From: Ktedonobacteria bacterium
GTDB lineage: Bacteria > Chloroflexota > Ktedonobacteria > Ktedonobacterales > JACDGC01
Direction: 5' to 3'
DNA: 33,177 nt
NCBI GenBank assembly: GCA_027459705.1
Contig: DAIDHM010000123.1
Location: 66,538-99,714 of the forward strand
In this document: positions 1 through 8,418 of the stretch, in pieces
Layout: each line of letters starts with the position of its first letter
How positions within the stretch are numbered: position 1 is the first letter of the stretch
Notes under the pieces: model-generated
The model's input: only the letters and a program-made list of their open reading frames with translations
Told to the model about the DNA's origin: nothing
The model's database searches: none
Program-made: the position numbers and the translations under genes

Positions 1-2
1 CG

Positions 3-533
3 AACGGTATCCCCACCTTAAACCAGTTAAAATCCGCTGAAGTATTGCACCACACAATGATGGAGACATTGCGACTCTATTCGATCGCCCCTGGTGTTGA
101 TCGCATCGCCGCGCAATCCTTTGAATTTGGTGGCTATCGCGTAGAGAAAGGGCAGCGGGTCTTCATCGCTTCCACGGTGGCGCATTTCCTGCCTACGCTG
201 TACAAAGACCCAGACACGTTTGACATCACTCGCTACAGCGAGCCGCGTCACGAGAATCGTCAGCTGGGTGCCTATGCACCGTTCGGCATCGGCACCCATC
301 TCTGTCTTGGCGCGGGGGCCGCGGAGGTGCAAATCATGCTGGTGCTCGCTTCGATCTTACACATGGTACGCCTGGAACCCATCGGTTCGTTGGCGAATCT
401 GCCGATCAAGACAGATCCAACGCCGACGTTGGGCAAGCGCTTCAAGGTCCGCGTCGCGGAGCGCCGCCACCGCGTACAGATCTCCTCTGATCAAAATAAC
501 AACGAGATCGCGCTGCCCGAGTCGGCGGAGTGA
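3..533 (+). CDS. Cytochrome P450, C-terminal part (5' end outside window)
   Basis: The reading frame is open from base 3 to the TGA at 531-533, so the gene begins before the window and only about 176 C-terminal residues are visible. Three P450 landmarks appear in the right order. ETLR is the K-helix ExxR motif. DITRY is the region equivalent to the PERF motif. FGIGTHLCLGAGAA matches the haem-binding loop FxxGxxxCxG, with the cysteine as the axial haem ligand. These enzymes are haem monooxygenases that insert one oxygen atom from O2 into a substrate using electrons from a redox partner. The substrate cannot be read from this fragment, and no ferredoxin or reductase gene follows. The polar tail after the haem region is unremarkable. 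Family assignment is secure; subfamily is unknown. Confidence 0.93.
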   Translation, partial: NGIPTLNQLKSAEVLHHTMMETLRLYSIAPGVDRIAAQSFEFGGYRVEKGQRVFIASTVAHFLPTLYKDPDTFDITRYSEPRHENRQLGAYAPFGIGTHLCLGAGAAEVQIMLVLASILHMVRLEPIGSLANLPIKTDPTPTLGKRFKVRVAERRHRVQISSDQNNNEIALPESAE

Positions 534-555
534 GTGAGGAAGGTCTAACCATGCC

Positions 556-588
556 GCCAGGGTCAGGCGGGCATCGCCTGGCCCTGGC
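556..588 (+). terminator. Terminator-like hairpin downstream of the P450 gene
   Basis: A 14-bp stem (556-569 paired with 575-588, one T-G wobble) closes a 5-base loop, 23 bases after the P450 stop codon. No T-tract follows. The position fits a transcription terminator or an RNA 3'-end stabiliser. Confidence 0.5.
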
Positions 589-618
589 TATATGTATTCG
601 ATTGCCCATCCTTGCACT

Positions 619-884
619 TCACCCTTTTCCCGAATGCGGTATTTGTATCATCGGCCAATTGGTATTGATGACATCGCAGGCGGTGCTGCCTACCGGTAGC
701 ACAAAGTCGTCGCGACGGAACTGCACGAACTGGGCAGCAGCAGATTCGAGACCCTTCAGTGAACGTTGCTTGGCAAGACGGGAGCCGCCGCAAATTCGCC
801 GAAGCCGATAACGGTCTGGAACGGGGTGATCTGCACGCCGAAGTCGCTCAAGATCACCACTCGCTCATATGCTACTACAATTCG
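619..884 (-). pseudogene. Possible decayed gene fragment, function unknown
   Basis: On the minus strand, two adjoining frames read like protein with the GC-rich third positions typical of the neighbours. The first covers about 884 down to a TGA at 756-758 and contains VILSDFGVQITPFQTVIGFG. The second covers about 772 down to a TGA at 619-621 and contains SLKGLESAAAQFVQFRRDDF. They would join through a shift near 765-775. Neither piece has a convincing start codon or ribosome-binding site. I do not recognise the family. This may be a remnant of a lost gene or chance coding character. Confidence 0.3.
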
Positions 885-1061
885 CGCTGATGGCAAGTGG
901 GCACGTGTCTGTGCTGATGAGACAGCAGGCGGGGACGAGCCGACGCGCCCACTGCGTACCGACCGCCAACGGCCTACGCTTGTAGTCAAGAGACCGGGTG
1001 AGGTGTATGATAGCGGTATGCCATCTCGTAGGATCGCTATCTTCTCACTGAGGTGTACCGC

Positions 1062-2069
1062 ATGCGCCGCCACAGCATCGACTTTGCCCTCGCCTTTGTC
1101 ACTCTGGTCTGGGGTTTCTCGCCGATCGTCTTCGACATCATCCTGAATCATTTCGATCCGCTGGTCTTCGTGTTCGTTCGCTTCCTGCTGCTCAGCGTCG
1201 TCGCGGTCAGCGTCCTGACGATCCGCGGTGTGCGTGGCGGTCGGGCGTGGCGGGTGCGGAGGAAAGATGTCCCCTGGTTGATCGCCTCAGGACTCTGTGG
1301 CTATGGTATCTATCAGCTCTTCTATGTTACGGGCCTGGCGCACACGACCCCCTTCGCCAGTTCACTGCTCGCCAACACCGTGCCGATCTTTTCGGCGGTG
1401 ATCTTAGCAATCAGCCGTATTGAGCGTGTCGGATGGTTACAATGGGGCGGCATTGGCCTTTCGTTTGTCGGTATCGTTGCGTTCATGCTGCTCGCGGGTA
1501 GCCGTGGCGGTGTGGAGGTCATCGGACGCCACCTGAGTGTGGCAGAGATGATCGGCGCCGATCTTCTGACGGTCGTCGCGGCAATCCTCTTCTCAGCCTA
1601 TGGGATCATTAATAAACGGCTCGCACTGATCTATTCCGGTCCAGAATTGATGTGTTATACGCTGCTGATTGGCACCGCCGCGCTGATGCCATTCGCCATT
1701 CCCGCGACCATGCATCAGGACTGGCACCGTGTCACACCGTTCAGTTGGCTCTTGATCGGCTACTCGGTCCTCTTCCCGATCTACATCACATACTCGATCT
1801 GGAACTGGGCGATTGGTAAAGTCGGGGTCGCCCATGTCACACTCTTCTCGTACCCCACGCCCATCGTCACTGGCATCTTTGGCTGGCTCTTGATCGGACA
1901 ATCGTTGACAGCGGGACAAATTCTTGCCGCGGCTGTGGTCATTGGCGGCATGCTGCTGGCGCGCTGGGGTATCAGCCTGGCGGCACGTCATGCCACGAAC
2001 GCGCCGCCGCGCGAGGTTGCCCCGAGTGAAGCCACGCTCACCACAACGGCGCACCATGCCGCCGTCTAA
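1062..2069 (+). CDS. EamA/DMT-superfamily transporter
   Basis: A 335-residue inner-membrane protein of the drug/metabolite transporter superfamily. About ten hydrophobic segments are arranged as two repeated EamA halves of roughly 140 residues each. The first half opens with FALAFVTLVWGFSPIVFD and carries a conserved R-F-L-L stretch in its second helix (FVRFLLL). The second half opens near GADLLTVVAAILFSAYGI and ends with LIGQSLTAGQILAAAVVIGG, a typical closing helix pair. Members export amino acids, metabolites or drugs, but the substrate cannot be inferred. I chose ATG 1062 because GAGG lies eight bases upstream; an in-frame GTG at 1053 overlaps that site. The C-terminal tail of about 30 residues is polar and probably cytoplasmic. 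The gene stands alone, facing the convergent minus-strand block that starts at 2223. Confidence 0.88.
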   Translation: MRRHSIDFALAFVTLVWGFSPIVFDIILNHFDPLVFVFVRFLLLSVVAVSVLTIRGVRGGRAWRVRRKDVPWLIASGLCGYGIYQLFYVTGLAHTTPFASSLLANTVPIFSAVILAISRIERVGWLQWGGIGLSFVGIVAFMLLAGSRGGVEVIGRHLSVAEMIGADLLTVVAAILFSAYGIINKRLALIYSGPELMCYTLLIGTAALMPFAIPATMHQDWHRVTPFSWLLIGYSVLFPIYITYSIWNWAIGKVGVAHVTLFSYPTPIVTGIFGWLLIGQSLTAGQILAAAVVIGGMLLARWGISLAARHATNAPPREVAPSEATLTTTAHHAAV

Positions 2070-2222
2070 TCAACCGGTCGGGGTGTTGGCAAACGTGGGC
2101 GAATGCTGGCGCAGGACGGATCAACCTGTGCGGGAATGCAAACACCGGAACTCAATCGGCATGGTCGCTGCGCTGGCCCACGCCTGCGAATAAAGCAGGC
2201 GACCAGACGTGATTACTGATCC

Positions 2223-3638
2223 TCAGCCGCCCGCTTCGTTGGCAATCTCCGCCAGGGCGCGCGCGCGCATCTCCCGCATCCGCTGGCTATAGATCACCGG
2301 GTACGCCTCCGTGGGGTGCAGATGGCGGTAGCGCGCGGGGAGCCGCGCCAGGTCGTCGCGCGCGCGGATCATCGCCTGGTCGACCGTATCGCTGGCAAAC
2401 GAATTCCCCAGCGCACCGCCCACAATGGCGGATTGCAGCAACGGGGTATAGCCGGGTGGGAGCGTTTCGTCAGCTAGCAGGATGATATCACCTTCGAACG
2501 AATCGGCGCGCGCAACCTGCTTGATTCCAGGCCAGGTGGTTTTGTTCCCGGCCGATTTGAGCGCGGGGCGACTCTCGGCTCCTCCCACCCAGGCTAGCTT
2601 ATAGACACCACCCAGCGCGCCACCCTCGGCCTGATGTGCCAGCGAACCTATGCCATTGACCAGCGCTGTCCCGACACCGAAGCCGTCGATCGGCGCGCCG
2701 CGTGCCACGAGATCGGCGATGGCCCATTCATCCAGATCGCCCGACGCCAGAATCTGTGTCGTGGTCAACCCCGCATCATCCAGGATCACCCGGACCTGGC
2801 GGGCGAGGTCTTCCAGATTTCCCGAATCGATGCGCACCGCGGCCAGTTCATGCCCCAGCGTCGTCCTGGCCCATAGGCCTACCCGCGCCGCCAGCTTCGC
2901 GCCACCGATAGTGTCGTAGGTATCCAGTAACAAACGGAAGCGTGTATGCGCGGTGGCGATAGCCTCGAAGGCCGCATATTCTGTCGGAAAGAGCTCGATC
3001 AGCGCGTGCGGCACGGTGCCGCTGGTGGGGATGCCATAGGCGTCGGCGGCGGCCAGCAACGAGGTGGAGGCACACCCGCCGACGCGCGCGGCGTAGGCTG
3101 CGACCAGTGGCGACTGCGCGCGTCGGAAACCAAACTCCGCCACCGGGCGACCCGCGGCGGACTGCACGACGCGCGCGGCTTTGGTCGCCACCAGCGTCGC
3201 GGTATTGATCGCGTACAGCACACCAGATTCCACCAGTAGCGCTTCGCGGAATGGCGCGGTCACCCGCAAGATCGGTTCATTGGGGAAGACCACTCGTCCC
3301 TCGGGGACGGCGACCGCCGCGCCGCTAAAGCGCAATGCCCGTAGCGATGCCAGGTAATCTGCCGGGTAACCGAGCGATTGCAGTTCCGCCAGGGCTCGTG
3401 GACCATAGTGAAAGTCGGAGATAAACCGTAATGCGGCGTTGACCCCCGCCGCAACCATGTAGGTGCCGCTGAATGGAGCAGTTCGAGCGACGACATCGAA
3501 GGTCACGACGGGATTGCGTCCCGCTCGCCAGGCAACATAAGCGGCATCGGGATGGTAGAGATCGGTCCACAATCCAGGATCTCCCCATATGTCGCGTTCC
3601 TGATCCGGCGCGCCGGGGAAATGATCAGCAGGGTGCAT
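2223..3638 (-). CDS. pncB: Nicotinate phosphoribosyltransferase
   Basis: A 471-residue cytoplasmic enzyme of NAD salvage. It joins nicotinate to phosphoribosyl pyrophosphate to give nicotinate mononucleotide, using ATP to drive the reaction (Preiss-Handler pathway). Visible family marks are TDLYHPDAAY near the N-terminus, FGFRRAQ, the GTVPHA loop, LLDTYDT, VRIDSGNL and ILASGDLDE, in the order seen in the type II phosphoribosyltransferase barrel. PncB proteins are usually about 400-490 residues, so this one is full length. The start at 3638 has GGAGG upstream at good spacing, and the in-frame extension further upstream is arginine-rich and unlike the family. It is the last gene of a minus-strand run, about 100 bases after the MFS gene. 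Nicotinamide phosphoribosyltransferase is a related alternative, but the motifs fit the nicotinate enzyme better. Confidence 0.9.
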   Translation of the reverse strand: MHPADHFPGAPDQERDIWGDPGLWTDLYHPDAAYVAWRAGRNPVVTFDVVARTAPFSGTYMVAAGVNAALRFISDFHYGPRALAELQSLGYPADYLASLRALRFSGAAVAVPEGRVVFPNEPILRVTAPFREALLVESGVLYAINTATLVATKAARVVQSAAGRPVAEFGFRRAQSPLVAAYAARVGGCASTSLLAAADAYGIPTSGTVPHALIELFPTEYAAFEAIATAHTRFRLLLDTYDTIGGAKLAARVGLWARTTLGHELAAVRIDSGNLEDLARQVRVILDDAGLTTTQILASGDLDEWAIADLVARGAPIDGFGVGTALVNGIGSLAHQAEGGALGGVYKLAWVGGAESRPALKSAGNKTTWPGIKQVARADSFEGDIILLADETLPPGYTPLLQSAIVGGALGNSFASDTVDQAMIRARDDLARLPARYRHLHPTEAYPVIYSQRMREMRARALAEIANEAGG

Positions 3639-3741
3639 GCGATGCCTCCTCCAGCGCCGCGCTTCGGCGTTCCACCTCAGACTGTACCGCATGCCGCGCC
3701 CCGATGCCAATCAATGTGGCGCACCTTACGACCATCTCGCT

Positions 3742-5037
3742 TCAACTTGCCGCGACGATGCCCGATCGTTCTGGATGAAAATCTGGCTCAGCGAGCGGCG
3801 CCCCAATCTGTAACGGCGAGGGACTATGGTAAAGCGCAAAAGCGATGGTGACGGCAACCACAACAGCGAAAGCGGGCATGAGCCACATGGTATGTAACTG
3901 GGCTTGCAGATCATAGATCCGTCCGCCAATATATTGACCGACACCACCACCAATCCCAAGTCCCAGCACCGAAAAACCATAGAAGGCAGCCATCGCACTG
4001 GGGGGCGCCACCTGGGCAGTGATTGCTGACATCACTGGTAAAACTGCCAGCGTGCCAAAGGTAATCAACACGACCCCGGCGATCTGCCAGGCGAAATGAT
4101 CAGCCAGGAAGACCATGACCAGACCAGCGCCAGTGACCAGAGAACTGAGCGCCATCATTGTCGTTGGTTTGAGAAATCGCTCGGCGAAGCGAACCAACGG
4201 ATATTGCAGGGGGATTGCCAGGAACGCGTTCAACCCCAGTAAGATTGCTACGCCATCTTTGCCACCCAGCCGCTGACCATCCAGCGCCACAGTCAGTGAC
4301 ATCTGTGAACCGATGATCCAGAAGCCCATCAACAATAACACGACCCGTACGTAAGCTCGGCGCGCCAATATTGCGGTGAAGGTCTGGCGTATCGAAAGTG
4401 GCGCGGTGACCTGGCCAGGTTTCGTCACCACCGTACCCTCGGGCAACAGAAAGAATGCTTGAAAAGCGACATACACGAAAAATGCTGCCGAAACCAGCGC
4501 AACGACAGGAAAACCGTAGCGGACATAGAGCACGAAAGCGATGACTGGACCGAGCGCCGCGCCGATATTGTTAATCGTCGCCTGCAGGGCGAAGATACGG
4601 ACGCGTTGCTCTACGGATGCGTAGCTGGCCAGCGCGCCAGTCCCAGCTGCATCAAAAAAAACGCCGCCAACTCCCATCAATAATGCCGAGATCAATAGTT
4701 GCGAAAATTGGGTTGAGAATCCGGCCGCGCCGAAACCAACCGCGCGGATCAGGCAGCCAATCGCAATCGACGTGCGATAGCCGATGTGGTCAGCTATGAA
4801 GCCGCCAAAGATATCTAGCCCTTGCTGAACAATCTGTCGGATACCCAGCACCAGACCGACGGTTGCGGCGGCGAAGCCAAGATGGTTCGTAAAATGCAGA
4901 GCAAAGAAGGTGATGAAAGTAAAAAATCCCGTCAAGATCAAGAATGAATTGATCAGAGAGACGACCAGCCCACGGCGGCGTTGCGCGGCAGTAAGAGGCT
5001 GCAGGCGAGAAGTCGGGGTCGAGAATATGTGCACCAT
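3742..5037 (-). CDS. MFS transporter, drug-efflux (MdtH-like) type
   Basis: A 431-residue major facilitator superfamily protein with about twelve hydrophobic segments and a central cytoplasmic loop near LLPEGTVVTKPGQVTAPLS. The loop after helix 2 reads GGFIADHIGYRTS, the MFS motif A (GxxxDxxGxR). Helix 5 carries NNIGAALGPVIAFVLY, which resembles the antiporter motif C of drug/proton exchangers. It probably exports small molecules by proton exchange; the substrate is unknown. I chose ATG 5037, which has a weak AGG at nine bases. An in-frame TTG at 5058 lacks a ribosome-binding site and lies against the hairpin at 5064-5100. The upstream gene on the same strand encodes a pseudo-receiver protein, but the hairpin between them suggests they are not simply co-transcribed. 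Confidence 0.88.
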   Translation of the reverse strand: MVHIFSTPTSRLQPLTAAQRRRGLVVSLINSFLILTGFFTFITFFALHFTNHLGFAAATVGLVLGIRQIVQQGLDIFGGFIADHIGYRTSIAIGCLIRAVGFGAAGFSTQFSQLLISALLMGVGGVFFDAAGTGALASYASVEQRVRIFALQATINNIGAALGPVIAFVLYVRYGFPVVALVSAAFFVYVAFQAFFLLPEGTVVTKPGQVTAPLSIRQTFTAILARRAYVRVVLLLMGFWIIGSQMSLTVALDGQRLGGKDGVAILLGLNAFLAIPLQYPLVRFAERFLKPTTMMALSSLVTGAGLVMVFLADHFAWQIAGVVLITFGTLAVLPVMSAITAQVAPPSAMAAFYGFSVLGLGIGGGVGQYIGGRIYDLQAQLHTMWLMPAFAVVVAVTIAFALYHSPSPLQIGAPLAEPDFHPERSGIVAAS

Positions 5038-5063
5038 CGTATGATACCTATCGAACAAGATTC

Positions 5064-5100
5064 CCAGAAAACAGAGCGTATCACACGCTCTGTTTTCTGG
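5064..5100 (-). terminator. Perfect 16-bp inverted repeat between pseudo-receiver and MFS genes
   Basis: Arms at 5064-5079 and 5085-5100 are exact reverse complements with a 5-base loop. The hairpin lies 93 bases after the end of the 5193-5702 gene and 26 bases before the MFS start, read on the minus strand. No clear T-tract follows. It could end the upstream transcript, act as an attenuator in the MFS leader, or be a protein-binding operator. Confidence 0.55.
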
Positions 5101-5192
5101 TACGTTCCTTTGATATCAGTAAAGACGGGCTGAGCAATGTCTCCGTCACGCATTCCCACGGTACTTTAGTCCTGTTTAACGGATGATGAATA

Positions 5193-5702
5193 TCATCCAA
5201 CTTTCCGGGTCGATCGGTGCTGACGCATCAGCGTCGCATCGATCCGCTGCGCCATGCGTAAGAGTGGCAGATCGTGCGGAATCAGCAAATCGAGGCCGCT
5301 GCGAGCGATCTCCTCAATCTCGCAGAAGTCGCGTCGCGAGACCCCCGCCAGCAAAATCTGGCGATCTTGCGCCGCCCGGCGCAGGAGAGAGACGAGGCGC
5401 AAGGCTGAGATATTGATCGAGGAAAGCGAATGGTCAAGGGCATCGAGGTCGAGCAAGATGACTTCGGGATCGCCGCGCTCCACCCACTCGACCGCAGTAT
5501 GCCAGGCGCGGACGGAGCGTAAGGAATACTGAACGGCGCGAAATGTGCGTTGGGCATCGCGTGTTAGGAAACTGGCGGGTTCGACGGCGAGCACCGTACG
5601 GACCTGCCGACTCATCTGGGGCAGGGTCTCGGTCGCGGGTTCAACGAGGAACAATCCATTGTTTCGCTCGCGCACGGTGGATTGGGTAAGCATGGATGCC
5701 AT
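5193..5702 (-). CDS. Degenerate receiver-domain (pseudo-receiver) protein
   Basis: A 169-residue soluble protein. After about 33 N-terminal residues the chain follows the receiver-domain pattern: a first strand VRTVLAVEPA, an amphipathic helix, the strand VILLDLDAL with Asp85 at the phospho-acceptor position, a strand ILLAGVSRRD, and a closing segment LLIPHDLPLLRMAQRI. A functional receiver has an acidic pair after the first strand and a lysine before the closing proline; here the pair is reduced to one Glu (E41) and the lysine is absent. It may therefore signal without normal phosphorylation. There is no output domain. The start is well supported: AAAGGAG lies eight bases before ATG 5702. 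No kinase gene is adjacent. The fold call rests on pattern only. Confidence 0.65.
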   Translation of the reverse strand: MASMLTQSTVRERNNGLFLVEPATETLPQMSRQVRTVLAVEPASFLTRDAQRTFRAVQYSLRSVRAWHTAVEWVERGDPEVILLDLDALDHSLSSINISALRLVSLLRRAAQDRQILLAGVSRRDFCEIEEIARSGLDLLIPHDLPLLRMAQRIDATLMRQHRSTRKVG

Positions 5703-6060
5703 GGGCGTGCTCCTTTACGATACGACAGCGTCGGCATATCGTGGATCATGGTGTGGATCTCTGCGTGGCGCCAGTGCTATAGTGCGCTTTCGCCAGGCGC
5801 GCACAATCCGTGCCGCATCGCCCATGCGTCAGAGGCAACTTCTGGCTGACGCACAAAAAGTACCAGATTGTGAGAGGCACAGCCATGGCCATACGTCCCA
5901 ACCAGAGCGGCCAAATTCCCAGAAGCCTCCATTTGAGCTGAGCGCCATCTGGGCAAGGTTGGTGGCAATGTGCGATGATGTGATAAGCAGTTATCTACCA
6001 CATTGAACGATCACGCTGCGACGCATGGTTCACGTCGCATGAACAGGAAGCTGAGCACGT
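5703..6060. other. Divergent gap (358 bases) with small inverted repeats
   Basis: No gene is supported between the divergent starts at 5702 and 6061. Small hairpins occur at 5982-5995 (GATAA arms, GCAG loop) and 6017-6039 (TGCGACG arms, 9-base spacer), the latter 21 bases before the 6061 start. A weaker pair of GCGTCAG-type arms lies at about 5825-5851. I see no convincing promoter. Confidence 0.4.
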
Positions 6061-6819
6061 ATGACGGCTGCCATTATCCGTTCGCGTGGCCAGGCCGCGA
6101 TCTTCGCAGGCATCATTCTGGCGCTGGTGGTACCTCTCTTTCGATTAGGGGCGCTGGTGCCGACGGGGTATGCTGATGCGATTGCGCAATCCGCGGCCAT
6201 AAAAGATTACAGTCCACTCTTGAGCTGGGCAGGCGGCCATCTGTCGTTGGTCGTGGTGACAGCGCTCTTGCAGGCGATGCCGTTCGTAGTGATAGTGGCG
6301 TTGCCGTACACGCTCCGCCGGGTTGTTTTCGGCGCGGATGGCCGGGTTGCGCAGACGATCGGCCTGGCGGGTATCACCGTCTACGCGCTCTTCGCCCTGA
6401 TCGATCTCATCACACTGGTTGCCTTTGCCCGACAATTTGTCCAACACCCTGCCCTCATTGGGGGGCGATTTCGCGATATGGCCATCACGGAAGCCTTGAT
6501 CAGCAATGTGCTGGGGGGGATCCTTCTGACGGTTTGGCTGGTCATCCTGAGCATCCCCATGGCGCGCATCGACGGGTTAGAACGTTGGGTGGGGTTTGCG
6601 GGCGTGTTGGGGGCGGCGTTGTTTGGTGCGAGCGCGCTCCTGACACTCTATAACCCCTCACAACCAGTAGGCTCTGTAGTTGGTTCGGCTCAGGGTTGGT
6701 TCGGAGCGTGGCTGATCCTCGTTGGCGTCCTGCTCATTCGTCGCGCACCGGCGCTTGGAGACGAGGCGGCGGAATCCGCCGAGATGCCCTCTGAACCGAT
6801 CAATACCGCCTCGCGCTGA
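6061..6819 (+). CDS. Six-helix membrane protein of unknown function
   Basis: A 252-residue hydrophobic protein with about six membrane segments: residues about 12-32 (AAIFAGIILALVVPLF), 60-85, 100-125, 145-165, 178-200 and 205-225. A charged C-terminal tail of about 25 residues follows (DEAAESAEMPSEP). I recognise no catalytic or transport motif. The overall shape recalls small uncharacterised integral membrane families such as DUF4386, but I cannot confirm that. AGGAAG lies about a dozen bases before ATG 6061, a slightly long spacing. The response regulator gene starts 57 bases downstream on the same strand, so the two could share a transcript. Confidence 0.72.
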   Translation: MTAAIIRSRGQAAIFAGIILALVVPLFRLGALVPTGYADAIAQSAAIKDYSPLLSWAGGHLSLVVVTALLQAMPFVVIVALPYTLRRVVFGADGRVAQTIGLAGITVYALFALIDLITLVAFARQFVQHPALIGGRFRDMAITEALISNVLGGILLTVWLVILSIPMARIDGLERWVGFAGVLGAALFGASALLTLYNPSQPVGSVVGSAQGWFGAWLILVGVLLIRRAPALGDEAAESAEMPSEPINTASR

Positions 6820-6876
6820 ACGCGCGGTGGATCTCACCCTGCTACCACTTGGGAATCAGATAAAGGAACCTCACAG

Positions 6877-7647
6877 ATGACGCTAGAAAAACATGAGGAG
6901 GCCCTTGATCCTCGTGGAATCACCGTCCTGGTCGTCGACGATGAGCCACGGTTGCGCGATGTCCTGCGGATGAATCTGGAGATCGAGGGCTATGCGGTCG
7001 CAGAAGCTGCAACGGGCGTCGAAGCGCTGGGACAACTGCGCCAGGCCTTACCTGATCTCATTATTCTGGATGTCATGATGCCCGATATGGATGGCTATAC
7101 CGCGCTCAAACGCATCCGGGAACTCTCCAACGTTCCAGTCATCATGCTCACCGTCCGCGACGATGAACGGGACCGTATCCGTGGGTTGGATTTGGGCGCC
7201 GACGATTATATGACGAAACCCTTCAGTACGCCCGAGTTGCTCTTACGGATCCGGGCGGTGTTGCGGCGCACCTTCCAGACCGCGCCAACACGCAAGCAAC
7301 GGATGGTCATCGACGATCATCTTGCGATTGACTTTGATCGGCGCGAAGTGGTGGTGGATGGCAAATCTATCACACTCCGGCCGACGGAGGCGCGACTCCT
7401 CTATCACCTGGTCAGCAATGCCGGTCGTCTCCTCTCGCACTCTACACTTCTTGCCAAGGTGTGGGGTCAGGAGTATCGCGATGAAGACCAGTATGTCCGT
7501 TTGTATATCACTTATCTGCGCCAGAAGATCGAGCGTGACCCAGCGCACCCGGAATATATATTGACGGAGCGCGGCATGGGCTATCGATTCAAGGAACTCA
7601 ACGACACACACAGGGGCGAGCTGTTGCCCCGTGCCGAATCCAATTGA
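6877..7647 (+). CDS. OmpR/PhoB-family response regulator
   Basis: A 256-residue two-component transcription factor. Residues about 15-131 form a receiver domain with every key position present: acidic pair D21/D22, phospho-acceptor D65 in [14 protein letters not shown]92 in VIMLT and K114 in YMTKPFS. Residues about 145-245 form the winged-helix DNA-binding domain, including [13 protein letters not shown] and the recognition and wing region ending [14 protein letters not shown]. Phosphorylation by a sensor kinase normally promotes dimerisation and promoter binding. No histidine kinase gene is present nearby, so the partner must be encoded elsewhere. AAAGGA sits ten bases before ATG 6877. The sequence resembles KdpE-like regulators, but no kdp genes are in the window, so the regulon is unknown. 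Confidence 0.93.
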   Translation: MTLEKHEEALDPRGITVLVVDDEPRLRDVLRMNLEIEGYAVAEAATGVEALGQLRQALPDLIILDVMMPDMDGYTALKRIRELSNVPVIMLTVRDDERDRIRGLDLGADDYMTKPFSTPELLLRIRAVLRRTFQTAPTRKQRMVIDDHLAIDFDRREVVVDGKSITLRPTEARLLYHLVSNAGRLLSHSTLLAKVWGQEYRDEDQYVRLYITYLRQKIERDPAHPEYILTERGMGYRFKELNDTHRGELLPRAESN

Positions 7648-7694
7648 AGTGACTGGGGAATTTGACCATCAGCATGGGCTGAGACTACATTATC

Positions 7695-7703
7695 TGGTAC
7701 AAT
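7695..7703 (+). promoter_or_regulatory. Candidate extended -10 promoter for the TlpA-type gene
   Basis: TGGTACAAT at 7695-7703 fits an extended -10 element (TG, one base, then a near-consensus hexamer). A TTGACC at 7662-7667 could instead pair with TACATT at 7686-7691 (18-base spacer). Either would place the RNA start upstream of ATG 7768 and argues against the earlier in-frame ATG at 7702, which overlaps the -10. Confidence 0.4.
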
Positions 7704-7767
7704 GCATGTGGGCCTCCGCGCTTCGGAGTCTCGTGTGTTCGCATTACGGAAACGGTGGATTCTGGCT

Positions 7768-8361
7768 ATGGCAAACGCGACACCTGTCACCTCGCAGACA
7801 ACACCACGGACGGCCCAGCGGCGATTCAGTGGCCGTCAAGCCTTTTGGCTCGGACTGGGACTGCTTGTTCTGGCATTCGGTTTCTTCAGTTGGCTACTTT
7901 TTCAGCCCAGCGGCAATAATGGCGCGATTAATCTCCTCCCTATTGGCAAAGCGGCGCCTTCATTTACTCTCACCAACAGTCAAGGGACGCCAGTCACCTT
8001 GAGCCAGTTGCGTGGTCATCCGCTGATGATCAACTTTTGGTCAACCACCTGTGGCCCGTGTCAGAGTGAGACCCCGCTCCTGCAACGCACATACACTCAA
8101 TACAAAAGTCAAGGGTTTCTTGTCCTTGGCGTTTCAGAGACTGATCCCTTACCCAGCGTCATTCAGTTCGCAAATGATTATGCGTTAACCTATCCGCTTT
8201 TACCTGACCTTCAACGTAAAGTCAATGATCGTTATGGAGTCACCGGCCTACCCGTGTCGTATTTCATCGATGCGCAAGGCATCATCCGCTATACGGTAAA
8301 TGGCGCCCTGACACCGCAGACTTTGCAGTATGGACTCCGCACGATCGGACTGTCGGCATAA
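7768..8361 (+). CDS. Membrane-anchored TlpA/ResA-type thioredoxin
   Basis: A 197-residue thiol-disulfide oxidoreductase anchored outside the membrane. Residues about 25-45 form one hydrophobic segment (FWLGLGLLVLAFGFFSWLLF). The thioredoxin-like domain starts near GKAAPSFTLTNSQG and carries the redox pair C95/C98 in STTCGPCQSE. The cis-proline loop is GVTGLPVSYFID. This TlpA/ResA/AhpC-TSA layout is typical of proteins that reduce cytochrome c apoprotein or other exported disulfides. No ccdA or cytochrome c maturation gene is adjacent. I chose ATG 7768 because GGTGGA is upstream and because an in-frame ATG at 7702 overlaps a candidate promoter and lacks a ribosome-binding site. The last codons fall in a 14-base tandem duplication. 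Confidence 0.88.
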   Translation: MANATPVTSQTTPRTAQRRFSGRQAFWLGLGLLVLAFGFFSWLLFQPSGNNGAINLLPIGKAAPSFTLTNSQGTPVTLSQLRGHPLMINFWSTTCGPCQSETPLLQRTYTQYKSQGFLVLGVSETDPLPSVIQFANDYALTYPLLPDLQRKVNDRYGVTGLPVSYFIDAQGIIRYTVNGALTPQTLQYGLRTIGLSA

Positions 8362-8376
8362 AACTGTCGGCATAAA
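8349..8376. repeat. 14-base perfect tandem duplication across a stop codon
   Basis: ACTGTCGGCATAAA occurs twice back to back (8349-8362 and 8363-8376). The first copy contains the TAA stop of the TlpA-type gene at 8359-8361; the second is non-coding. This looks like a recent replication-slippage duplication. Confidence 0.9.
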
Positions 8377-8418
8377 TAGGAACTATTTTGCTCGAGCACA
8401 CCGCACTTGGGAGGCAAC

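Larger units (their letters stand above)
534..1061. other. 528-base gap between P450 and transporter genes
   Basis: No intact gene is supported here. The gap holds the hairpin at 556-588, the possible gene remnant on the minus strand (619-884) and a -10-like TATGAT at 1006-1011 upstream of the transporter. No good -35 sits at normal spacing from it. Short plus-strand open frames in the gap lack ribosome-binding sites and family features. Confidence 0.5.

Noticed and set aside
530-1146. Plus-strand open frames in the gap after the P450 gene
   Set aside because: They have no ribosome-binding sites, no family features and arginine/serine-rich composition typical of shadow frames.
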